Shown: positions 52,259 to 62,408, numbered from the stretch's first letter. The stretch: 64,000 nucleotides of DNA from Lachnospiraceae bacterium UBA7050 (GCA_002493905.1 DLAJ01000017.1:186001-250000), one strand, 5' to 3'. Program-made: numbers and translations. Notes: generated by a model not told the origin, from the sequence alone.

Positions 52259-52999
52259 TTATTTCCTTCCTTCTGTCAGCGGTATCATAATTTCTGTAGC
52301 AAAAATTCCTTCCTCATTTTGGCGGTTCACATATCCGTTATATTTTTTTACCACCCGGTCAATGCGGAATAAGCCGTATCCGTGCTCCCCTTTTTTGGTA
52401 GAAAGATATTCTCCCTTTACTCTGCGGACCTTTCCTGCCGAATTCTGGACGGAAAGATAAAACTGCCCTTTCAGTCTGCCGATATAAACCCGCATAAAGC
52501 GTTCTTCTTTCGGCAGTAAGACCGCTGCCTCCACAGCATTATCAAGCAGGTTCCCGAGTATCGAGCAGAGCTCCACATCGCTCATAGGCAATTGATCCGG
52601 GATACCCGCTTTCACGTTCATCGCAATATCATGCTTTTTTGCGACGCCCAGCTTACTGTTCAAAATGGCATCCGCCATCACATTACCCGTTTTTACGACC
52701 GTATCCACAGTGTCAAGGTCATCTGCAAGGCTGTCCAGATAATCAGACAATTTATCGTAATTCCCACCGGTAAGCTGAATCTTCATGTTCTGAATATGGT
52801 TCCGGTAATCATGCCGCCACCCCCGCACCTGACGATACAGATTCTGGATTTCTAAAATCTGCTTTTCAATAAGATCACTTTGAAACCGCTCTATGCGGCG
52901 GTCAACCATATGGTAAAGTCCCTGACGCAGAAATAGAAGTCCTGCCAGAAAGATCGTGCACAATAATATTACCGCAGTGGTAAACATCATGATTCTCAT
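52259..52999 (-). CDS. GHKL-type sensor histidine kinase, minimal form
   Basis: This 246-residue kinase has one hydrophobic helix at the N-terminus (about 5-25), then a coiled linker. The phospho-acceptor His is in WRHDYRNHIQN (about H63). The ATPase region has ILGNLLDNAVEAA and GYGLFRID. Agr-like kinases usually have a five- to seven-helix sensor before this region; here no sensor domain is present, so a partner may supply the signal. GGAGCGG lies before the ATG. It follows the LytTR regulator by 30 bp in one operon. Confidence 0.9.
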   Translation of the reverse strand: MRIMMFTTAVILLCTIFLAGLLFLRQGLYHMVDRRIERFQSDLIEKQILEIQNLYRQVRGWRHDYRNHIQNMKIQLTGGNYDKLSDYLDSLADDLDTVDTVVKTGNVMADAILNSKLGVAKKHDIAMNVKAGIPDQLPMSDVELCSILGNLLDNAVEAAVLLPKEERFMRVYIGRLKGQFYLSVQNSAGKVRRVKGEYLSTKKGEHGYGLFRIDRVVKKYNGYVNRQNEEGIFATEIMIPLTEGRK

Positions 53000-53029
53000 A
53001 TTTCCGCTCCACTCACAAATTTTTTCTTT

Positions 53030-53737
53030 TTACTTCGTGTAAAATGCAATAAACCGTTCATTCATTTCCCTGTACAGCCGCCTGGAAAGAGGAACTGCCT
53101 TTCCATCATCGAGATACACCTCTGTTTTTCCGATGCTGCGCACATATCGCAGATTAACGATATACGAGCGGTGACAATAACTAAATTCACCGCCGAACTT
53201 ATTTTTCAACCCGCCAATCCCCATATGGCACTCCAAAAGCTGACCGTTCGACAGACAGACCTGCGTTTTCTTCCCTAACGCTTCGCAGTAAATAATCTGA
53301 TCTGGAGAAATATGCATCGTTCTCTTCCCGCATTCGAGCATGATCTCGTTCTCAAACGTATGCTTTTTTACATATCTGTCCAAAACGCAGAACAATTTCT
53401 CACGACTCACAGGTTTCAACAGGTAATGAAGCGCCTCTACGTCATATCCCTCACTCATATATTCGGAATATCCCGTTATAAAAATGATCGGCAGCATATC
53501 TCCCTGAGAACGCAGCCTTTTCGCGAGTTCCAACCCGCTTACACGAAGCATTTCAATGTCAAGCAGGAGCAGACTGCAAGGCTTGTCCGGATAAGAAAAT
53601 AAAAAGCTCTCTCCGCTGACATATTCGTCAATGTCAAGCGCAAAGGGCTTGTCCATAGACCATTCCCCAAGCAGCCGCCGCAGTTCGGCGATCTGATCAT
53701 CATTATCATCGCAGATTGCAATTGTAAGCGACATCAT
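53030..53737 (-). CDS. LytTR response regulator
   Basis: This 235-residue protein has a receiver (1-120) with acidic pocket DDND, phospho-acceptor Asp in SLLLLDIEM and Lys in LLKPVS, and a LytTR DNA-binding domain (about 135-235) with IIYCEALGKK, YCHRSYIVN and PLSRRLYREMN. In contrast to the regulator at 95-937 all receiver residues are intact. I chose the ATG at 53737 with AAGGAG seven bases upstream. It is first in an operon with the GHKL kinase, a classic agr-like pair. Confidence 0.92.
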   Translation of the reverse strand: MMSLTIAICDDNDDQIAELRRLLGEWSMDKPFALDIDEYVSGESFLFSYPDKPCSLLLLDIEMLRVSGLELAKRLRSQGDMLPIIFITGYSEYMSEGYDVEALHYLLKPVSREKLFCVLDRYVKKHTFENEIMLECGKRTMHISPDQIIYCEALGKKTQVCLSNGQLLECHMGIGGLKNKFGGEFSYCHRSYIVNLRYVRSIGKTEVYLDDGKAVPLSRRLYREMNERFIAFYTK

Positions 53738-53807
53738 TCCGCATCTCCTTATCGTTTTAACAATCCCGTACACACCAGAAGAAATTGTATGCTTTATGCT
53801 TACACAC

Positions 53808-53849
53808 TAAAAACACAAAAAGGCTGCATAGACCCAGCTACACAGCCTT
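53808..53849 (-). terminator. Terminator after serA
   Basis: The minus strand has AAGGCTGTGTAG, loop CTGGGT, CTATGCAGCCTT, then TTTGTGTTTTT. The serA stop is about 50 bp upstream. A second stem (TTTCCGAA/TTCGGAAA) lies at 53874-53898 between them. Confidence 0.85.
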
Positions 53850-53901
53850 CTAGTACCTAGCGGATTCCCTGTATTTCCGAAAGAGTTCCCTTCGGAAATT
53901 T

Positions 53902-55065
53902 TTATTTCACGACTCTGACACGGAACACACCGTCAATCTTCTGCAGACGTTCAATGATTTCCTCCGTCGCAGGCGATTCAATATCCATCATCGTATAAGC
54001 AACCTCGCCGCGGGACTTATTCATCATATCGCTGATGTTGATATTAGCCTCACCGAAGCAGCCGGTAAACTTCGTGATCATATTGGCGATGTTCTTATGG
54101 AAGATTGCAACACGGCCCGCATTTGCACACACGCCCATATCCAGGTTCGGATAATTCACAGAGTTCCTGATGTTCCCGTTCTCCAGATAATCCATCATTT
54201 CCTTGACCGCCATCTTTGCGCAGTTATCCTCGGATTCCTCCGTGGACGCGCCTAAATGCGGCGTTACGATACAGCCCGGCTGTCCGACCGTGGTCGTATT
54301 CGGGAAATCGGAAACGTATTTTCTGATCTTACCGCTCTTAATCCCTTCCAGAACGGCTTCCTCATCCGCAAGCAGATCTCTTGCGTAGTTTAAGATCACC
54401 ACGCCATCCTTCATTTTTGCGATCGCTTCCGCATTGATCATCTTCTTTGTCGAATCAAGCAGCGGCACATGAATCGTAATGAAATCGCACTGCTCATAAA
54501 TTTCATCCACATTCAGTACATGCTTCACGTCACGGCTCAAATTCCACGCGGCGTCCACGGACAGATACGGATCGTACCCGTAAACCTCCATGCCAAGATG
54601 CTTTGCCGCGTTTGCAACTTTGACACCAATTGCGCCAAGTCCGATGATACCGAGCTTTTTACCGGCGATCTCCGTTCCCGCAAAATTTTTCTTTTCTTTC
54701 TCGGCAGTTTTTGCAATATTCTCGTCATCTTTTGCCGACTTTACCCACTCGATGCCGCCGTTGATATCGCGGCACGCAAGCAGCATGCCAGCAATGACGA
54801 TCTCCTTAACGCCGTTTGCGTTCGCGCCCGGTGTATTAAATACTACGATCCCCTGTGCTGCACATTTATCAAGCGGAATGTTATTGACGCCCGCTCCCGC
54901 TCTTGCCACTGCTAAGAGTCCCTTCGGCAGCTCCATATCGTGCATTGCCGCAGAACGTACAAGAATCCCCTGCGCCTGCCCAATTTCTTCTGTTTTTTGA
55001 TAATTGGCACTAAATTCATCCAAACCGATCTTCGAGATCGGATTTAAGCAATAATACTGAAACAT
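53902..55065 (-). CDS. serA: D-3-phosphoglycerate dehydrogenase
   Basis: This 387-residue protein combines a D-2-hydroxyacid dehydrogenase fold, with NAD motif GIIGLGAIGVKVAN, Arg in LNYARDLL and catalytic His in TPHLGASTEESED, and a C-terminal ACT domain (about 320-387). It is the first step of serine synthesis, with possible serine feedback by the ACT domain. I chose the ATG at 55065 (MFQYYCLNPI), with AAAGGG about eight bases upstream. It lies 17 bp after serC. Confidence 0.96.
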   Translation of the reverse strand: MFQYYCLNPISKIGLDEFSANYQKTEEIGQAQGILVRSAAMHDMELPKGLLAVARAGAGVNNIPLDKCAAQGIVVFNTPGANANGVKEIVIAGMLLACRDINGGIEWVKSAKDDENIAKTAEKEKKNFAGTEIAGKKLGIIGLGAIGVKVANAAKHLGMEVYGYDPYLSVDAAWNLSRDVKHVLNVDEIYEQCDFITIHVPLLDSTKKMINAEAIAKMKDGVVILNYARDLLADEEAVLEGIKSGKIRKYVSDFPNTTTVGQPGCIVTPHLGASTEESEDNCAKMAVKEMMDYLENGNIRNSVNYPNLDMGVCANAGRVAIFHKNIANMITKFTGCFGEANINISDMMNKSRGEVAYTMMDIESPATEEIIERLQKIDGVFRVRVVK

Positions 55066-55082
55066 AGGAATGACCCTTTCTT

Positions 55083-56174
55083 TTAACATAATTTGATATT
55101 TGCTTCCTCAAACTGCTTCATAAAAGCAACCAGCTTTTCCACACCTTCGATCGGCATCGCATTATAAATACTTGCCCGCATTCCGCCGACGCTTCTGTGT
55201 CCTTTCAGATTCTCAAAGCCAGCCTCTTTCGCTTCCTTCACAAATTTTGCGTCCAGCTCCTCACTGCCCGTTACAAACGGAACATTCATCAGCGAGCGGT
55301 CTAAAGCCCGCACCGTGCCGCGGAACAATTTGCTCTCATCCAGAAAATCATACAATATTTTGGCTTTCTTCTCATTATATTCCTTCATAACGGAAAGTCC
55401 GCCCATTTTCTTCAGCCACTTGAACACCTTGCCGCAAATATAAATTCCATAGCAGGGCGGCGTATTATAAAGAGAATCCGCGTCTGCATGCGTCTTATAA
55501 CGCAGCATGGTCGGCGTCCCCGGAAGAACGTCCTCTGTGATCAGGTCTTCCCGTATAATGACAATTACAACGCCTGCAGGACCAATGTTCTTCTGTACTC
55601 CGCCATAGATCACGCCGTATTTCGTCACATCCACCGGTTCTGATAAAAAGCAGGAGGACACATCCGATACAAGCACATGCCCTTTTGTATTCGGGAGCGT
55701 CTTGAATTTCGTACCATAGATTGTGTTGTTCTCACAAATATAGACATAATCCGCATCCTCCGGAATGTCTAAATCAGAGCAGTCCGGTATGTAGGAAAAC
55801 GTCTGGTCTGCAGAAGAAGCGACTTCAACCGCCTCACCATATATCTTCGCTTCCTGATATGCTTTTTTTGCCCACTGTCCCGTCACAATATACGCTGCTT
55901 TTTTGTTCTTCATTAAGTTCATCGGAATCATGGCGAACTGCTGGCTCGCGCCTCCCTGTAAAAAGAGCACTTTATAATTGTCGGGAATCTTCATCAGTTC
56001 CCGCAGATCGGCTTCCGCCTCCTTGATAATGGTATCATATACCTTGGAACGATGGCTCATCTCCATAACAGACATGCCGCAGCCTCTGTAATCAAGCATC
56101 TCCTCTGCCGCTTCCTTTAATACTTCCTCCGGCAGCACTGCCGGTCCTGCGGAAAAATTATACACTCTGGACAC
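55083..56174 (-). CDS. serC: Phosphoserine aminotransferase
   Basis: This 363-residue PLP enzyme shows YNFSAGPAVLPEEVL at the start and the PLP-binding Lys in YGGVQKNIGPAG, with GHRSVGGMRASIYNA near the end. It follows SerA in the pathway; here serC is first and serA second. I chose the GTG at 56174 (SRVYNFSAGP), preceded by GGAGGG, over an ATG 35 codons up that lacks a site. It is transcribed from the promoter at 56251-56279. Confidence 0.96.
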   Translation of the reverse strand: MSRVYNFSAGPAVLPEEVLKEAAEEMLDYRGCGMSVMEMSHRSKVYDTIIKEAEADLRELMKIPDNYKVLFLQGGASQQFAMIPMNLMKNKKAAYIVTGQWAKKAYQEAKIYGEAVEVASSADQTFSYIPDCSDLDIPEDADYVYICENNTIYGTKFKTLPNTKGHVLVSDVSSCFLSEPVDVTKYGVIYGGVQKNIGPAGVVIVIIREDLITEDVLPGTPTMLRYKTHADADSLYNTPPCYGIYICGKVFKWLKKMGGLSVMKEYNEKKAKILYDFLDESKLFRGTVRALDRSLMNVPFVTGSEELDAKFVKEAKEAGFENLKGHRSVGGMRASIYNAMPIEGVEKLVAFMKQFEEANIKLC

Positions 56175-56250
56175 TGTACTTCCCTCCTCCTCATTCTTGA
56201 CCGCCGCGGTTCTCTGCCCATGCGCACCGAACCGCCGGCTAACAAATCTC

Positions 56251-56279
56251 ATTCTACATTTCTTCGTGCCATCCGTCAA
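56251..56279 (-). promoter_or_regulatory. Promoter of serC-serA
   Basis: The minus strand has TTGACG (56274-56279), a 17-bp spacer and TAGAAT (56251-56256), giving a leader of about 75 nt. Confidence 0.8.
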
Positions 56280-56338
56280 GAAAAACTTTGTTTGATTAAA
56301 GCGTTAAACTATCCAAGGAAACTGTTTCCCTGCCGATC

Positions 56339-57757
56339 TCACTCTTCGGAATCCTCATAAAACAGAATCACGGGCAGTCCCTTTTCAATATCCGCATACA
56401 GAATTTTCATCTGTTCGACCGGTACGTTCACACAGCCGTGCGAGCCGCCCGATAAGTAAATTTCACCGCCGAACCGGTTCCGCCATGTCGCGTCATGAAT
56501 GCCGATCGCTTTATAGACCGGAACCCAGTAATAAACGAATGACGCATAGCCCGGTCCCCGAAGTACGGTATTCCGGTATTTTCCCTGAACATAACACATT
56601 CTGGAAGGCGTCCGGTGCCCTGACCGTACATTTCCCGAGACAATGTCGGTTTTTAAGTACAACTCGCCTCCCTTTACATAGTAAAGGACCTGCTCAGTCA
56701 GATTCACCTCAATATAATCGGGGCCTACATCGTCCATTCCCTGATACAGCGCCTTATGCACATATTCCGGTTCACGGTCAGCCGTATTATGCTCGCGAAA
56801 TGCCTGCATCAGATACGCACACTCCGCTTCCTGATCAAGCTGATTCCCGTATATTCCGCCATTGACCGTCACGGTCATTCCCGTGTACGTCTCATAACGC
56901 CTCTCTATCCCGTATGTATCGTATTTTTCGGCGAGTGCAGCGATGTAATCGGCAACCGCCTGCTCATTCAATACAAGTTCGCCATTACCATCCGTTACAA
57001 AATTCATGGACGCATCCAGCGTAATCCACTTGCTTGTTACCGAAGCGTCTACCACTTCTTCACTGTCGCCGAACAGATATTTCATAGAAAAGGACTGGAA
57101 CGCATCAATTTTCTGCCAGACTGCATAGAGCGCCTCCATATCCGGTGTCGGCTCTATATCATAATAGCATCCTTTTTGGACCAGATCCACCGTGCTTTTC
57201 CCATGGAACGCGGCCTCTCTGATCACTTCAATCGCCCGCTCACGGTCAAAAATATGCTTTGTGTGATCCTCCAATATGTATCCCTGCTCCGTCCGTTTGA
57301 TCATCAGATCATGAGGAAGCTCTACACCGTCCTCCGCCATACAGGGAAGTGAAAGTATCTCGTCAAGCAGATTTTTCTCATCAAACCGAATCTCCGGCTC
57401 TACTTCATAATGTCCAAACCCAAACAGATTTTTACACCATAAAAAGGGATTCTGTGCCGCAAGAAGCTGTGTAAGCGCCGGCATATAATCTGCCTGATAA
57501 GAAACATTCGACAGATCCAGTACCTCCTGCTCCTCTTCGGATACCTGTACGGTAAGCTCCCTGCAGATCGTCCTCTCTTTTAAGAGCGTACTGACTTCCT
57601 CCGGTGTTTTTCCCGTACAGTAAATGCCATTGACGTAGGTTCCGACGCTGTACCCTTTTGCATAATAGAGGGCAAGAAAAACATATCCCGCAGCAAGTGT
57701 TGCAAAAACGCTGCCGATGACGGTAAGCAGAACCGTCCTTCTTTTGTTCGTCTTCAT
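56339..57757 (-). CDS. L,D-transpeptidase (YkuD) with YoaR-like domains
   Basis: This 472-residue protein has an N-terminal signal-anchor TM (8-30). Two YoaR/peptidoglycan-binding-like regions follow (about 35-330). A YkuD domain (about 345-470) has the catalytic motif SGGSHGCVNVP (His, Cys). It forms 3-3 cross-links or anchors proteins to peptidoglycan outside the membrane. It starts 12 bp after ilvB2 and so is at the end of the leuB-ilvD-ilvB2 run, although its function is unrelated. Confidence 0.92.
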   Translation of the reverse strand: MKTNKRRTVLLTVIGSVFATLAAGYVFLALYYAKGYSVGTYVNGIYCTGKTPEEVSTLLKERTICRELTVQVSEEEQEVLDLSNVSYQADYMPALTQLLAAQNPFLWCKNLFGFGHYEVEPEIRFDEKNLLDEILSLPCMAEDGVELPHDLMIKRTEQGYILEDHTKHIFDRERAIEVIREAAFHGKSTVDLVQKGCYYDIEPTPDMEALYAVWQKIDAFQSFSMKYLFGDSEEVVDASVTSKWITLDASMNFVTDGNGELVLNEQAVADYIAALAEKYDTYGIERRYETYTGMTVTVNGGIYGNQLDQEAECAYLMQAFREHNTADREPEYVHKALYQGMDDVGPDYIEVNLTEQVLYYVKGGELYLKTDIVSGNVRSGHRTPSRMCYVQGKYRNTVLRGPGYASFVYYWVPVYKAIGIHDATWRNRFGGEIYLSGGSHGCVNVPVEQMKILYADIEKGLPVILFYEDSEE

Positions 57758-57769
57758 TTGCTTCCTTTG

Positions 57770-59446
57770 TTATTTCTTTTGCAGATCTTCTGCGTCAAAC
57801 ACTTCACTGATCGAACTTCCGGGCGACACCATCGGGAATACCTTATCATCCTCGGCAATGATGCAGTCCAAAACAACGGGAACACCTGCGCGGATCGCTT
57901 CTTCGAGCGCCGGAGCAACTTCTTCTTTTTGGGTAATGCGCATTGCCTTACAGCCGAGCCCTTCCGCAACCTTTACAAAATCTACCCCGTCATTTAACAC
58001 GGTCTGTGAATAGCGTTTATCATAGAACAGCGTCTGCCACTGGCGCACCATACCAAGCACATGGTTATTGATGATGACCTGAATGATCGGAATATTGTAG
58101 CGGCTCGCCGTTGCAAGCTCGTTCATATTCATGCGGAAGCAGCCGTCTCCTGCAATATTGACGCAAATTTTTTCAGGACGTCCGGTCTTTGCTCCGATAC
58201 ATGCGCCAAGGCCATACCCCATTGTGCCAAGCCCGCCCGAAGAAAGAAACGTCCTTGGCTCCGAATAGTGATAATATTGGGAAGCCCACATCTGATGCTG
58301 TCCAACATCCGTTGTAATGATAGCTTCTCCATTTGTCACACGTTCCAGCTCTTCCATGATATAGGGGCAGGTCAGCCCCTCCTCCGGATAGCGAAGCGGA
58401 TAGCGCTCCTTATATTCCATAATATGGGAAACCCATTCTTCATGACGTTTTTTCGGAATCAGGGCATTCAGCTTCTTCAGAATATCTTTCAGGTCGCCGA
58501 CAACGGACGCCGTTGTTTTAATGTTCTTATCAATTTCCGCCGCATCCACATCAATATGCAGAATCTTTGCATTCGGCGCGAACTTCTGCGCGTTTCCAAC
58601 CACTCTGTCAGAGAAGCGCACTCCAAGGCTGATCAGCAGGTCGCATTCCTGTACACCGAGGTTGGAAGCTTTGGTTCCATGCATGCCGATCATCCCGGTA
58701 TAAAGCGGATTCCTTCCGTCAAAACTTCCCTTTCCCATCAATGTGTCGCAGACCGGCGCATGAACTTTATCTACAAGTTCCCGCAGTTCTTCCGATGCAT
58801 TGGAAAGAATCACACCGCCGCCGACATAGAAAAACGGCTTTCTCGCCTCGCAGATCAGATCTGCGGCGCGGTTTAAGTCCGCCTCTGAATAAGTTTTCGG
58901 CAGTCTGACTTCTTCCTGTTTCATCGGTTCATACTCAAAAGTGTTTGCCGTTACATCCTTTGTGATGTCAACGAGCACCGGCCCCGGCCGTTCGCTCTTT
59001 GCGATCAGGAAGGCCCTGCGCAGCGTATCCGCAAGCTGGCTGATATCCTTTACAATATAGCTGTGCTTTGTGATCGGCATGACCACACCGGCTATATCAA
59101 CTTCCTGAAAGGAATCTTTTCCAAGCGCCGGAAGATTCACATTCGCCGTAATTGCCACCACCGGGATGGAATCCATATAAGCGGTTGCAATTCCCGTTAC
59201 TAAATTCGTCGCGCCCGGACCGCTTGTCGCCATACATACTCCGACTTTGCCGGTTGCTCTCGCATATCCGTCCGCCGCATGCGCTGCACCCTGTTCATGC
59301 GACGTCAGCACATGGCGAATCTCGTCCTGATGCTTATATAGCGCATCGTATACATTTAAGATCGTGCCGCCCGGATAACCGAATACGGTCGTAACGCCCT
59401 GCTCCTTTAAGCATTCGATCACAATTTCTGCCCCTGTCAGCTTCAT
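57770..59446 (-). CDS. ilvB: Acetolactate synthase large subunit (copy 2)
   Basis: This 558-residue anabolic-type ThDP/FAD enzyme has the catalytic Glu in SHEQGAAHAADGYARATG. Other motifs are TSGPGATNLVTGIATAY, GDGCFRMNMNELATA with the ThDP/Mg site, and MVRQWQTLFYD near the active site. It is nearer the textbook IlvB pattern than copy 1. No small-subunit gene follows; its partner could be the IlvN at 34223, which lacks an adjacent catalytic gene. It lies 52 bp after ilvD and 12 bp before the L,D-transpeptidase gene. Confidence 0.95.
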   Translation of the reverse strand: MKLTGAEIVIECLKEQGVTTVFGYPGGTILNVYDALYKHQDEIRHVLTSHEQGAAHAADGYARATGKVGVCMATSGPGATNLVTGIATAYMDSIPVVAITANVNLPALGKDSFQEVDIAGVVMPITKHSYIVKDISQLADTLRRAFLIAKSERPGPVLVDITKDVTANTFEYEPMKQEEVRLPKTYSEADLNRAADLICEARKPFFYVGGGVILSNASEELRELVDKVHAPVCDTLMGKGSFDGRNPLYTGMIGMHGTKASNLGVQECDLLISLGVRFSDRVVGNAQKFAPNAKILHIDVDAAEIDKNIKTTASVVGDLKDILKKLNALIPKKRHEEWVSHIMEYKERYPLRYPEEGLTCPYIMEELERVTNGEAIITTDVGQHQMWASQYYHYSEPRTFLSSGGLGTMGYGLGACIGAKTGRPEKICVNIAGDGCFRMNMNELATASRYNIPIIQVIINNHVLGMVRQWQTLFYDKRYSQTVLNDGVDFVKVAEGLGCKAMRITQKEEVAPALEEAIRAGVPVVLDCIIAEDDKVFPMVSPGSSISEVFDAEDLQKK

Positions 59447-59498
59447 ATCTGATTCGTACTCCTTTTACTATCAATTCTTATTGGGAATCCCGCAGTTC

Positions 59499-61181
59499 TT
59501 ATGCCTTGTGATTCAGTTCCAGGATTGCACCCCGGTTTCCGCTGGTTACAAGCTCCCGGTACCTTGCCAGATAACCGCTTGTTACTTTCGGCTCTCTCGG
59601 TGTCCATGCGGCTTTTCGTCTTGCCATTTCCTCATCGGAAATATGAAGTTTCAGAGAATAGTTCGGAATATCCACCGAGATCATATCTCCTTCCTCGACC
59701 AGTGCAATCGGTCCGCCAACCGCCGCTTCCGGTGATACATGGCCAATGGACGCGCCTCTCGACGCACCGGAAAATCTTCCGTCCGTGATAAGCGCCACGC
59801 TGGAGCCAAGTCCCATTCCTGCAATTGCAGAAGTTGGATTCAGCATCTCCCTCATGCCCGGACCGCCCTTGGGGCCCTCATAACGGATGACGACCACATC
59901 GCCCTCATGAATACATCCGCCCTTGATCGCCTCAATTGCATCCTCCTCACAGTCAAATACGCGTGCCGGCCCGGTATGCACCATCATCTCTTCACAGACA
60001 GCCGAACGCTTTACAACCGAACCATCCGGCGCAAGATTTCCTTTTAATACCGCAAGACCTCCGGTTTTACTGTAAGGATTGTCAAGCGGTCTGATCACTT
60101 TTGGATTTTTATTGACTGCATCCGCCGCATTCTCCCCAATCGTTCTTCCTGTAACCGTCATGCAGTCCGTATAAAGCAGTCCCGCCTCCATCAGTTCATT
60201 CATCACGGCATAAACACCGCCCGCCTCATTTAAGTCCTCCATATACGTCGGACCCGCAGGCGCCAAATGACAGAGATTCGGCGTTTTTTCGCTGATCTCA
60301 TTTGCGAACTCAATATCAAAATCAAACCCGATCTCATGCGCGATTGCAGGAAGGTGCAGCATGCTGTTTGTCGAACATCCGAGTGCCATATCCACGGTCA
60401 GCGCATTCAAAACCGCCTCTTTTGTCATAATGTCGCGCGGACAGATATTCTGTTTGAGCATATGCATGACCGCCATGCCCGCGTGCTTCGCAAGCTTGAT
60501 GCGGTCCGAATAAACCGCCGGAATAGTCCCGTTGCCTGGAAGCCCCATGCCGATTGCTTCCGTCAGACAGTTCATGGAATTTGCCGTATACATCCCCGAG
60601 CAGGAACCGCAGGTCGGGCATGTCTTTTCCTCAAACTCACGCACGTCTTCATCCGTCATCGTTCCAGCAGAATAAGCACCGACTGCCTCGAACATTGAAG
60701 ATAAGCTTCTCTTCTGCCCTTTTACATGCCCCGCGAGCATCGGTCCGCCTGAGACAAACACGGTCGGCACATTGATCCTTGCCGCCGCCATCAGCAGTCC
60801 CGGAACATTCTTATCACAGTTCGGCACCATAACCAGCGCGTCAAACTGATGCGCAAGCGCCATACATTCGGTGCTGTCCGCGATCAGATCGCGCGTCACT
60901 AAAGAATATTTCATACCGATATGTCCCATTGCGATTCCGTCGCAGACCGCGATCGCAGGGAATACAACCGGAACGCCTCCCGCCTCCGCAACGCCAAGCT
61001 TTACGGCATTGACGATTTTATCAAGATTCATATGTCCCGGTACGATCTCATTATAGGAGCTGACAATGCCGACCATCGGCTTGTTCATCTCCTCCTCCGT
61101 AAAACCGAGCGCATGAAACAGCGACCGGTGCGGTGCCTGCTGCATCCCCTTTTTTACATTGTCACTTCTCATTGTCGTCAT
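59499..61181 (-). CDS. ilvD: Dihydroxy-acid dehydratase
   Basis: This 560-residue IlvD/Edd family enzyme has Fe-S ligands in PNCDKNVPGLLMAA and CPTCGSCSGMYTANSMNCL and a final TDGRFSGASRG region. It dehydrates dihydroxy-acids in valine, isoleucine and leucine synthesis. It lies 77 bp after leuB with GAGGATG upstream of the ATG, in the leuB-ilvD-ilvB2 order common in Lachnospiraceae. Confidence 0.97.
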   Translation of the reverse strand: MTTMRSDNVKKGMQQAPHRSLFHALGFTEEEMNKPMVGIVSSYNEIVPGHMNLDKIVNAVKLGVAEAGGVPVVFPAIAVCDGIAMGHIGMKYSLVTRDLIADSTECMALAHQFDALVMVPNCDKNVPGLLMAAARINVPTVFVSGGPMLAGHVKGQKRSLSSMFEAVGAYSAGTMTDEDVREFEEKTCPTCGSCSGMYTANSMNCLTEAIGMGLPGNGTIPAVYSDRIKLAKHAGMAVMHMLKQNICPRDIMTKEAVLNALTVDMALGCSTNSMLHLPAIAHEIGFDFDIEFANEISEKTPNLCHLAPAGPTYMEDLNEAGGVYAVMNELMEAGLLYTDCMTVTGRTIGENAADAVNKNPKVIRPLDNPYSKTGGLAVLKGNLAPDGSVVKRSAVCEEMMVHTGPARVFDCEEDAIEAIKGGCIHEGDVVVIRYEGPKGGPGMREMLNPTSAIAGMGLGSSVALITDGRFSGASRGASIGHVSPEAAVGGPIALVEEGDMISVDIPNYSLKLHISDEEMARRKAAWTPREPKVTSGYLARYRELVTSGNRGAILELNHKA

Positions 61182-61258
61182 CCTCCCTCACTATTTTCTG
61201 CTTTCAATCCCATGAAGAATACATGATCTTTGCATTCTTCGATGTGAGATTAGAACTT

Positions 61259-62365
61259 CTAATTGCATTGTATTCTATCACAGATCAAATCACCCATCCT
61301 GACGGTTCCGACCTGTTCCACACCCTTCCGGCTACCATCCTGCGGCATAATATCAATAGTGCGGTACCCATCCTTTAAGGTCTGTTTCACTGCCGATTCC
61401 ACAGCGTCCGCTTCTTTATCCAGATCAAAGGAATACCTCAGCATCATCGCGGCACTCAAAATCGTCGCGATCGGGTTCGCAATCCCTTTCCCCGCAATAT
61501 CCGGAGCAGAACCGCCGCTCGGCTCATAAAGCCCGAACTTGGTATCATTTAAGGATGCGCTCGGCAGCATACCGATTGACCCCGTAATCATGCTTGCTTC
61601 GTCGGATAAAATGTCGCCGAACATATTCTCCGTCAGCACTACATCAAACTGTGCCGGGTTTTTTACGAGCTGCATGGCACAATTATCAACCAGCATATGC
61701 TCCAATGTTACTTCTGGATAATCTGCCGCAACTTCCTCCACAACTTTACGCCATAGTCTGGAAGAATCCAGCACATTCGCCTTATCCACGCTTGTCACCT
61801 TTTTTCTGCGCTTCATGGCGATCGAAAATCCCTTTACCGCTGCACGTCTGATCTCGTCTTCATTATAGGTAAGCGTATCAAGCGCTGTCATTTTCCCGTT
61901 GACCAGTTCAGTCTTTCTCTCGCCAAAATAAAGTCCGCCTGTCAGCTCCCTTAACATCATCATATCAAAGCCGGCTTTGCTGATCTCCTCTTTCAAAGGA
62001 CATGCCGCTGCAAGCTCGTCATAGAGCGTGGCAGGACGCAGGTTCGCAAACAGACCGAGAGCTTTGCGGATTTTTAACAGTCCCGCTTCCGGCCGTCTGT
62101 CAGGCGGAAGCTGATACCATGGCGATGTCGCCGTGTTCCCGCCTATTGAGCCCATAAGCACCGCATCCGCATCCTTTGCAATACGGACTGCTTCGTCTGT
62201 CAAAGGAACTCCGTGTACATCAATAGACGCTCCCCCCATCAAAATATCAGTAAATACAAACGTATGTCCAAACTGCTCTCCGGTCTTCTGTAATACTTTT
62301 TTTGCTTCCGCAACAATCTCCGGTCCGATTCCGTCCCCCGGAATACTCGTGATCCGATAATTCAT
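61259..62365 (-). CDS. leuB: 3-isopropylmalate dehydrogenase
   Basis: This 368-residue protein has SIPGDGIGPEIVAEA at the start and NAD/Mg binding residues in MLVDNCAMQLVKNPAQFDV and GSIGMLPSASL. It oxidises 3-isopropylmalate in leucine synthesis. The start ATG at 62365 has a weak upstream site (AAGGATGG about 14 bases away, plus AAAAGG directly before the ATG), so initiation may be inefficient. Upstream lies the repeat/palindrome region at 62409-62509. Confidence 0.96.
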   Translation of the reverse strand: MNYRITSIPGDGIGPEIVAEAKKVLQKTGEQFGHTFVFTDILMGGASIDVHGVPLTDEAVRIAKDADAVLMGSIGGNTATSPWYQLPPDRRPEAGLLKIRKALGLFANLRPATLYDELAAACPLKEEISKAGFDMMMLRELTGGLYFGERKTELVNGKMTALDTLTYNEDEIRRAAVKGFSIAMKRRKKVTSVDKANVLDSSRLWRKVVEEVAADYPEVTLEHMLVDNCAMQLVKNPAQFDVVLTENMFGDILSDEASMITGSIGMLPSASLNDTKFGLYEPSGGSAPDIAGKGIANPIATILSAAMMLRYSFDLDKEADAVESAVKQTLKDGYRTIDIMPQDGSRKGVEQVGTVRMGDLICDRIQCN

Positions 62366-62408
62366 CCTTTTCAGCCATCCTTCCCTTTTCTGCGTGTATC
62401 ATGATCTG

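Noticed and set aside
56281..56338. Terminator after the L,D-transpeptidase (CAAGGAAACTGTTTCCCTG)
   Set aside because: The loop would be one base long and no T-run follows.
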